Shown here: piece after piece, positions 1-5,374 of the stretch
Position numbering within the stretch: the stretch's first letter is position 1
Layout: each line of letters opens with the position of its first letter
Source of the DNA: Actinomycetota bacterium
GTDB lineage: Bacteria > Actinomycetota > Actinomycetes > Actinomycetales > Cellulomonadaceae
DNA length: 5,374 bases
Direction: 5' to 3'
Assembly: GCA_018898235.1 (NCBI GenBank)
Contig: JAHIJU010000227.1
Span: forward strand, 1 to 5,374
Position numbers and translations under genes: made by a program
Notes under the pieces: model-generated
Seen by the model: the letters and a program-made list of their open reading frames with translations, nothing else
What the model was told of the DNA's origin: nothing
Databases searched by the model: none

Positions 1-233
1 AGGCTCTTCTCGGTGACGTAGCCCGCGAAGTACTCGCCGCCGTAGCGGGCTCCCCAGACCGCCCACACGATCGCCCCGAAGACGACGGCCACCGCGACAT
101 AGCCCGCGGACCACCAGGCGGACTCACGCAGCGTGGGCGAGTGGGCGTGGCGGACATGCCCCAGGTAGTCGACCGCCAGCATCACGAGCAGGACCGCGAC
201 AGTCAGCGCCCAAGCCCAGGCGGGAACGTTCAT
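1..233 (-). CDS. TerC/Alx-family integral membrane protein, N-terminal part (cut by window edge)
   Basis: The frame opens at ATG 233-231 and stays open for 77 codons to the window edge, so only the N-terminus is present. The translation begins MNVPAWAWALTVAVLL. A first hydrophobic segment spans about residues 4-24 and ends in VDYLGH. Next come a polar loop with PTLRES (33-38), a second hydrophobic segment at about 39-61, and the signature EYFAGYVTEK at 67-76. This layout and the EYFAGYVTEK motif are typical of actinobacterial TerC proteins, which are about 320-370 residues long with seven or more membrane helices. TerC/Alx proteins are linked to Mn2+ export and to supplying metal to secreted enzymes; older names refer to tellurium resistance. 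GGAGG at 244-240 lies six bases before the ATG. The gene follows a Mn2+-riboswitch-like leader, which supports a role in manganese handling. The rest of the protein cannot be assessed here. Confidence 0.88.
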   Translation of the reverse strand, partial: MNVPAWAWALTVAVLLVMLAVDYLGHVRHAHSPTLRESAWWSAGYVAVAVVFGAIVWAVWGARYGGEYFAGYVTEKS

Positions 234-236
234 GGA

Positions 237-272
237 AGACCTCCGGTGCGCAGCAAAGGGTGGCGGAGGTCT
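237..272 (-). promoter_or_regulatory. Riboswitch expression platform: SD-sequestering helix before terC-family gene
   Basis: In the minus-strand RNA, AGACCUCCG (272-264) is the exact reverse complement of CGGAGGUCU (245-237), giving nine uninterrupted base pairs around an 18-base loop. The 3' arm contains the Shine-Dalgarno GGAGG (244-240) of the gene starting at 233. The 5' arm is also the 3' strand of the aptamer's closing helix P1, where CCUCCG (269-264) can pair with UGGAGG (376-371). The two pairings exclude each other. If metal binding stabilises P1, the SD is freed and translation is on; without metal the SD is masked. The pairing is seen directly; the direction of control is inferred from known yybP-ykoY switches. 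Confidence 0.82.
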
Positions 273-376
273 GGTCCGGAACGACCCGTCGAGCTCAGGG
301 CCGTGCCCGACGTCACCGGGCCGGCAGTCTCTGGCGACCGTGATGACGATGACGTCGCGGGGATTACTCCCCTCCA
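264..376 (-). promoter_or_regulatory. yybP-ykoY manganese riboswitch aptamer
   Basis: The 166-base gap between the VOC stop and the TerC-family start holds the hallmarks of this riboswitch class. P1 is UGGAGG (376-371) pairing with CCUCCG (269-264). The 5' strand runs straight into the class-defining GGGGAGUA (372-365), and the 3' side carries the conserved AGACC (272-268). Inside, 357-347 pairs with 318-308 in an 11-bp helix with one G-U pair (core CGACGUCA/UGACGUCG). A second arm follows, containing GACGGGUCGUUCCGG (290-276). yybP-ykoY RNAs bind Mn2+ and commonly control Mn exporters, including alx/TerC-type genes, so the downstream gene agrees. I have not folded the RNA by computer; the exact boundaries of the second arm are uncertain. 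Confidence 0.85.
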
Positions 377-383
377 GGGCGCA

Positions 384-389
384 ACTGTA
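384..389 (-). promoter_or_regulatory. Possible -10 element for the riboswitch/terC transcript
   Basis: TACAGT (389-384, minus strand) matches the actinobacterial TANNNT -10 pattern. It would place the transcript start near 378-377, just before P1 of the riboswitch. No convincing -35 is visible; TTCTGC at 414-409 is a poor match and sits 19 bases away. The hexamer overlaps the 3' arm of the VOC terminator-like hairpin. A start inside or upstream of the VOC gene, or read-through from it, is equally possible. Confidence 0.3.
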
Positions 390-405
390 GGCGACCGGCC
401 TACAG
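385..405 (-). terminator. Terminator-like hairpin overlapping the VOC stop codon
   Basis: CTGTAGGC (plus strand, 385-392) and GCCTACAG (398-405) form perfect 8-bp arms around a 5-base loop. The TAG stop of the VOC gene (402-400) lies inside the 5' arm of the minus-strand RNA. Only two U residues follow the stem, so this is not a canonical U-tailed terminator, but U-poor hairpin terminators are often proposed in actinobacteria. It could separate the uvrB-VOC transcript from the riboswitch leader. Confidence 0.45.
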
Positions 406-834
406 CACGCAGAACTCGTTGCCCTCGGGGTCGTTCATCACGATCCAGAAACCCATCTCGGGCAGGTCGAACTCCTGGACCTGACGCGCCCCGGCCGCCA
501 CGAGCCGCACCGCCTGCGCGCGGACCTGGTCATGCGTCGCCGGCTCCTCCTGGGTGGCACCCGGCACACCGACGTCGAGGTGCAGGCGGTTCTTCGCCGT
601 CTTCGGCTCGGGCACCTTCTGCAGGAAGAGCCGGGGACCGGTGCCCTCGGGGTCGACCAGGATGTACGCGTCGTTCCAACGCTCGGGCGGCAGCCCCCAG
701 GCCGTGAGTGTCGCGGGCCAGTCCTCGTACGGCGCGGGCGGCGCCTCCTCCACGTACCCGAGCGCGAAGGCCCAGAACGCGCCGAGCGCCCGCGGGTCGG
801 CCGCGTCCAGGGTGAGTGACAGTCGTCGGTCCAT
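400..834 (-). CDS. VOC (glyoxalase-like) family protein
   Basis: A 144-residue protein starting at ATG 834-832, with GGAGG at 846-842 seven bases upstream. It has the two-module beta-alpha-beta layout of the vicinal oxygen chelate superfamily, close to the Glyoxalase_6 type. Module one begins RRLSLTLDAADPRALGAFWA (3-22) with DPEG at 61-64. Module two begins NRLHLDVGV (82-90) and ends NDPEGNEFCVL (134-144). The second module keeps candidate metal ligands H85 and E140. The matching position in the first strand (LSLTLDA) has no His or Gln, so metal binding may be incomplete. Proteins of this small actinobacterial group mostly have no assigned substrate and should not be called glyoxalase I or an antibiotic-resistance protein. 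The gene lies 45 bases behind uvrB with no visible promoter between, so co-transcription is likely. The stop falls in a hairpin. Confidence 0.9.
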   Translation of the reverse strand: MDRRLSLTLDAADPRALGAFWAFALGYVEEAPPAPYEDWPATLTAWGLPPERWNDAYILVDPEGTGPRLFLQKVPEPKTAKNRLHLDVGVPGATQEEPATHDQVRAQAVRLVAAGARQVQEFDLPEMGFWIVMNDPEGNEFCVL

Positions 835-879
835 CGTGGCTCCTCCTACCTCGGGTGACGGCGGCGGTCGCCGACGTCC

Positions 880-2985
<2,106 letters not shown>

Positions 2986-2991
2986 GGCCCC

Positions 2992-3014
2992 ACGGTACGA
3001 CGCACCACTGACAC
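2992..3014 (-). promoter_or_regulatory. PafBC-type (RecA-NDp) DNA-damage promoter of uvrB
   Basis: On the minus strand, gTGTCAGTG (3014-3006), then eight bases, then TACCGT (2997-2992) matches the published actinobacterial RecA-NDp consensus TTGTCRGTG-N8-TANNNT at every specified position except the first T. This motif drives LexA-independent induction of repair genes such as mycobacterial recA, through the WYL-domain regulators PafB and PafC. Only GGGGCC separates the -10 from the uvrB ATG, so the expected start site is the A of the ATG. No LexA/SOS palindrome of the TCGAAC-N4-GTTCGA type is seen nearby. The motif is seen directly; damage induction is inferred. Confidence 0.85.
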
Positions 3015-3026
3015 GACCGATCCGGC

Positions 3027-3081
3027 GGCCCGGACCCGGGCCTGGGCGCCCCGCCGCTCGGGCGCGATCGGGCGAGCGCCC
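3027..3081 (-). terminator. GC-rich hairpins between coaE and uvrB, possible coaE terminator
   Basis: Two inverted repeats lie after the coaE stop. GGCCCGG (3027-3033) and CCGGGCC (3036-3042) are perfect 7-bp arms two bases apart. GGGCG (3070-3074) and CGCCC (3077-3081) form a smaller one. GGGCGC (3044-3049) can also pair with GCGCCC (3076-3081) across the region. No U-tract follows any of them on the minus strand. They may reduce read-through into the uvrB promoter, but such repeats arise easily in DNA this GC-rich. Confidence 0.3.
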
Positions 3082-3090
3082 GGTGCAGGA

Positions 3091-3708
3091 TCAGACCGCC
3101 TCGGCCGCCCGCTCGGCGGACAACCGGGCCCACAGCTCGTCGACCTGCCGGACGAGGTTCTCCTCGGTCCCAGCGCCGTCCAGCACCACATCGGCCGCAT
3201 CGAGGCGCTCCGCGTCGCTGGCCTGGGCACCGATCCGGGCGCTGGCCTCGTCCTCGCTCAGCCCGCGCAGGTGCACGAGCCGCTCGTGGCGCTGCTCGGT
3301 GGGGGTGTGAACCACGACCAGCACGCCGAAGGAGTCGGCCTGCCCGGTCTCCAGGAGCAGCGGGACGTCGTGCACCACGACGGCATCGCCGTCCCGCGCC
3401 GCCGCAGCGGCCTCCCGCTCGGCCGCCAGCCTGCGCACCTGCGGATGCACGATGGCCTCCAGCCGTGCCCGAGCACCGGCATCTGCGAACACCACGGCGG
3501 CCAGCCCCTGCCGGTCGAGCGACCCGTCCGGGGCCAGCACCTGCGGGCCGAACGCCTCGACCACCTGGTCGAGGCCGACCGTCCCCGGGGCCACCGCATC
3601 GCGCGCCAGACGGTCCGAGTCGATCACCACCGCACCGAGCTCGGCGAACCTGCGCGCCGCGACGGACTTGCCGGCCGCGATGCCTCCCGTGAGCCCGATG
3701 CGCTGCAT
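3091..3708 (-). CDS. coaE: Dephospho-CoA kinase (CoaE)
   Basis: CoaE phosphorylates the ribose 3'-OH of dephospho-CoA with ATP, the last step of coenzyme A synthesis in the cytoplasm. The 205 residues fit the usual length of about 200. The N-terminus MQRIGLTGGIAAGKS holds the P-loop (8-15, GGIAAGKS). IDSDRLAR (29-36) carries the catalytic-type Asp32. HP at 88-89 and DVPLLLE (114-120) are family motifs, and residues about 137-162 (TEQRHERLVH... to ARIGAQ) form the lid with its Arg/Gln residues. I chose ATG 3708-3706 because the family begins at this residue and AGGA (3719-3716) lies seven bases upstream. An in-frame extension to 3768 would add 20 Arg/Pro-rich residues unlike CoaE. Mycobacterial CoaE carries a C-terminal GrpB-like (UPF0157) domain; this protein stops after the kinase domain. 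It sits between rpsA and uvrB, as in many actinobacteria, and probably has its own transcript or weak read-through from rpsA. Confidence 0.96.
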   Translation of the reverse strand: MQRIGLTGGIAAGKSVAARRFAELGAVVIDSDRLARDAVAPGTVGLDQVVEAFGPQVLAPDGSLDRQGLAAVVFADAGARARLEAIVHPQVRRLAAEREAAAAARDGDAVVVHDVPLLLETGQADSFGVLVVVHTPTEQRHERLVHLRGLSEDEASARIGAQASDAERLDAADVVLDGAGTEENLVRQVDELWARLSAERAAEAV

Positions 3709-3759
3709 CCACCCATCCTGCCCCTGGTGGCGATCACGCGCCGGGCGGGTCCGAGGTAC

Positions 3760-3773
3760 GCGCGGCACCGCGC
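3760..3773. repeat. Short GC inverted repeat upstream of coaE
   Basis: GCGCGG (3760-3765) and CCGCGC (3768-3773) are perfect 6-bp arms two bases apart, in the rpsA-coaE gap. It could be a minor leader hairpin or chance in GC-rich DNA. I see no convincing -35/-10 pair for coaE around it. Confidence 0.25.
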
Positions 3774-3782
3774 CCGGGACGC

Positions 3783-3818
3783 CGACGGCCGGCCACCTCG
3801 TGAGGTGGCCGGCCGTCG
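3783..3818 (-). terminator. Strong 17-bp-arm hairpin after rpsA, probable terminator
   Basis: The 17 bases at 3783-3799 are the exact reverse complement of 3802-3818, leaving only GT between them. In practice this gives a 16-bp stem with a 4-base loop. The core arm reads GGCCGGCCACCTC. It starts 26 bases after the rpsA stop, in the right place to end the rpsA transcript. The minus-strand RNA after the stem reads GGCGTCCCGG with no U-tract, so it is a U-less hairpin of the kind often assigned as a terminator in actinobacteria. It may instead stabilise the rpsA mRNA 3' end. Confidence 0.7.
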
Positions 3819-3820
3819 TA

Positions 3821-3836
3821 GGAACTGCTCAGTTCC
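3821..3836 (-). terminator. Small hairpin just after the rpsA stop
   Basis: GGAACTG (3821-3827) and CAGTTCC (3830-3836) are perfect 7-bp arms with a 2-base gap, effectively a 6-bp stem with a 4-base loop. In the RNA its 5' arm lies in the downstream copy of the 16-bp duplication at the rpsA stop. It precedes the large hairpin and may work with it as a double 3'-end structure. Confidence 0.45.
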
Positions 3837-3859
3837 CGGTGAGCTCAGTTCCCGGTGAG
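3828..3859. repeat. Perfect 16-bp tandem duplication across the rpsA stop
   Basis: CTCAGTTCCCGGTGAG occurs twice back to back, at 3828-3843 and 3844-3859. The 16-base periodicity extends one base before and two bases after, through 3827-3861. One copy encodes the last four rpsA codons and the stop (Leu-Thr-Gly-Asn-TGA, minus strand). The other repeats the same bases beyond the stop. The unit is not a multiple of three, but the extra copy lies outside the reading frame, so the protein end is unchanged. Confidence 0.95.
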
Positions 3860-5323
3860 CTTCTCGCGCAGAGCGGCGAGCGCCTCGTCGGAGGCCAGCG
3901 TGCCGGTCGCCTCCTCCGTGGAGGAGGAGTACGTCGACGGCACGGGACCGCTGCTGCTGACCTCGACGGGGCCGTTCGCGGCCTCCAGGTCGGCCTTGAC
4001 CGCAGCGGTGACCTGAGCCCGGTGAGCCTCCCAGCGCTCGTGGGCCAGCGCGTACTGCGCCTCCCACACCTCGCGCTGGGCCTCGAAGCCCTCGAGCCAC
4101 TCGTTGGTGGTCGGGTCGAAGCCCTCCGGGTACTTGTAGTTGCCGGCCTCGTCGTACTCGGCCGCCATCCCGTACAGCGCCGGGTCGAAATCCTCCGAGG
4201 TCGGGTCGAAGCCCTCGTTCGCCTGCTTGAGCGACAGCGAGATCCGGCGACGCTCCAGGTCGATGTCGATGACCTTGACGAAGACGTCGTCACCCACCTG
4301 GACGACCTGCTCCGGGATCTCCACGTGGCGCACGGCCAGCTCGGAGATGTGCACGAGGCCCTCGATGCCGTCCTCGACACGCACGAACGCACCGAACGGG
4401 ACGAGCTTGGTGACCTTGCCCGGGACGACCTGGCCGATCGCGTGGGTGCGGGCGAACGTCTGCCACGGGTCTTCCTGCGTCGCCTTGAGCGACAGCGAGA
4501 CACGCTCGCGGTCGAAGTCGACGTCGAGCACCTCGACCGTGACCTCCTGGCCGACCTCGACGACCTCGGACGGGTGGTCGATGTGCTTCCAGGACAGCTC
4601 GGAGACGTGCACCAGACCGTCGACGCCACCCAGGTCGACGAACGCACCGAAGTTCACGATCGACGACACGACACCGGGGCGGACCTGGCCCTTCTGCAGG
4701 GTCTGCAGGAAGGTCGAGCGCACCTCCGACTGCGTCTGCTCGAGCCAGGCACGGCGCGACAGGACCACGTTGTTGCGGTTCTTGTCGAGCTCGATGATCT
4801 TGGCCTCGATCTCCTTGCCCACGTAGGGGGCCAGGTCGCGCACACGGCGCATCTCGACGAGGGAGGCCGGCAGGAAGCCGCGGAGCCCGATGTCCAGGAT
4901 GAGGCCGCCCTTGACGACCTCGATGACGGTGCCGGTGACGACGCCGTCCTCCTCCTTGATCTTCTCGATCGTGCCCCAGGCGCGCTCGTACTGCGCGCGC
5001 TTCTTGGACAGGATCAGACGACCCTCCTTGTCCTCCTTCTGGAGGACGAGCGCCTCGACCTCGTCACCGAGGTGCACGACCTCGGACGGGTCGACGTCGT
5101 GCTTGATCGACAGCTCACGGGACGGGATGACGCCCTCGGTCTTGTAACCGATGTCGAGGAGGACCTCGTCGCGGTCAACCTTGACGATGGTGCCGGAGAC
5201 GATGTCGCCGTCGTTGAAGTACTTGATCGTCGCGTCGATCGCGGCGATCAGGTCTTCGGCCGTGCCGATGTCGTTGACCGCGACCTGCGGCGATGCCGTC
5301 TTCGCGGTGGTCGAGATGCTCAT
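3845..5323 (-). CDS. rpsA: 30S ribosomal protein S1 (RpsA)
   Basis: S1 binds mRNA on the 30S subunit and helps load messages during initiation. The 492 residues contain four S1 RNA-binding domains at about 38-108, 125-191, 212-280 and 297-366. Domains three and four carry the classic NFGAFVDL/PFGAFVRV and GLVHVSEL/GLVHISEL signatures. Four domains, rather than the six of E. coli, is the actinobacterial form. The tail (367-492) is acidic and rich in Trp and Tyr, with EGFDPT at 370-375 and again at 400-405, a Ser/Thr-rich linker (about 456-474), and a conserved-looking end LASDEALAALREKL. A comparable tail in mycobacterial RpsA has been tied, with dispute, to trans-translation and pyrazinoic acid. 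The ATG at 5323 is supported by the family N-terminus; CGGAG (5339-5335) lies 11 bases upstream, a slightly long spacing. Strong hairpins follow the stop. Confidence 0.97.
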   Translation of the reverse strand: MSISTTAKTASPQVAVNDIGTAEDLIAAIDATIKYFNDGDIVSGTIVKVDRDEVLLDIGYKTEGVIPSRELSIKHDVDPSEVVHLGDEVEALVLQKEDKEGRLILSKKRAQYERAWGTIEKIKEEDGVVTGTVIEVVKGGLILDIGLRGFLPASLVEMRRVRDLAPYVGKEIEAKIIELDKNRNNVVLSRRAWLEQTQSEVRSTFLQTLQKGQVRPGVVSSIVNFGAFVDLGGVDGLVHVSELSWKHIDHPSEVVEVGQEVTVEVLDVDFDRERVSLSLKATQEDPWQTFARTHAIGQVVPGKVTKLVPFGAFVRVEDGIEGLVHISELAVRHVEIPEQVVQVGDDVFVKVIDIDLERRRISLSLKQANEGFDPTSEDFDPALYGMAAEYDEAGNYKYPEGFDPTTNEWLEGFEAQREVWEAQYALAHERWEAHRAQVTAAVKADLEAANGPVEVSSSGPVPSTYSSSTEEATGTLASDEALAALREKLTGN

Positions 5324-5374
5324 GTAGGGGTGGGCTCCGTTGCGGACAGGAAGTAGTGCGGACAGGGAACGTGC
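5324..5374 (-). promoter_or_regulatory. rpsA leader with a 10-bp direct repeat
   Basis: These 51 bases precede rpsA and run to the window edge. TGCGGACAGG (plus strand) occurs at 5341-5350 and 5357-5366, with starts 16 bases apart; in the mRNA it reads CCUGUCCGCA twice. A weak SD (GGAG, 5338-5335) follows. I see no TANNNT -10 hexamer, so the promoter is probably outside the window. The repeat might be an operator or S1-binding site, but nothing here proves it. Confidence 0.4.

Noticed and set aside
359..372. GGGGA-GTAA-TCCCC as an independent terminator hairpin.
   Set aside because: It overlaps the conserved GGGGAGUA of the riboswitch aptamer, which explains these bases better; at most it is an alternative fold.
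141..707. A 188-codon plus-strand frame over the riboswitch and VOC gene.
   Set aside because: Arg/Pro-rich low-complexity translation, overlapping a supported riboswitch and VOC gene on the other strand.
400..834. Calling the VOC protein a lactoylglutathione lyase or a bleomycin/fosfomycin resistance protein.
   Set aside because: These share the fold, but the first-module metal ligand is not evident and no substrate-specific motif is visible; the family-level name is all the sequence supports.
3709..3768. In-frame upstream start that would lengthen CoaE by 20 residues.
   Set aside because: The extra residues are Arg/Pro-rich and absent from the family, whereas ATG 3708 has an SD-like AGGA at good spacing and begins exactly at the conserved N-terminus.
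3452..5356. A 634-codon plus-strand open frame antisense to rpsA.
   Set aside because: It mirrors rpsA; its repetitive Asp/Leu/Val composition comes from the complement of S1-domain codons. No SD or family signature supports it.

Overview
This window reads as chromosomal housekeeping DNA from a high-GC Actinomycetota. The UvrB N-terminus (MRPVTDLQRTVAPFE), the four-domain S1 protein with a Trp/Tyr-rich acidic tail, and the gene order rpsA-coaE-uvrB all fit actinobacteria. A member of Pseudonocardiales is my best guess, but that level is inference. Every gene lies on the minus strand, so transcription runs from high to low coordinates.

Layout in transcriptional order: a 51-base leader with a 10-bp direct repeat (5324-5374); rpsA, ribosomal protein S1 (5323-3845); an intergenic stretch holding a perfect 16-bp tandem duplication that straddles the rpsA stop, a small hairpin and a perfect 17-bp-arm hairpin (3709-3860); coaE, dephospho-CoA kinase (3708-3091); a 105-base gap with GC hairpins and a clear PafBC-type (RecA-NDp) DNA-damage promoter; uvrB (2985-880), which appears to be leaderless; a small VOC/glyoxalase-like protein (834-400) 45 bases behind uvrB; a hairpin overlapping the VOC stop; a yybP-ykoY manganese riboswitch (376-264) with an SD-sequestering expression platform (272-237); and the first 77 codons of a TerC/Alx-family membrane protein (233 to the window edge).

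The genes serve different jobs: translation initiation, the last step of CoA synthesis, nucleotide excision repair, an unknown small-molecule function, and metal-ion export. They are neighbours rather than one pathway. The sequence suggests separate control for at least two of them: DNA-damage control through PafBC for uvrB (and probably the VOC gene behind it), and Mn2+ control of translation for the TerC protein. The main non-coding findings are the riboswitch with its exact 9-bp switch helix, the near-perfect PafBC promoter whose spacing puts the transcript start on the uvrB ATG, and the duplicated rpsA stop region. I see no mobile element, CRISPR array, tRNA, rRNA or clearly undescribed multi-gene system.
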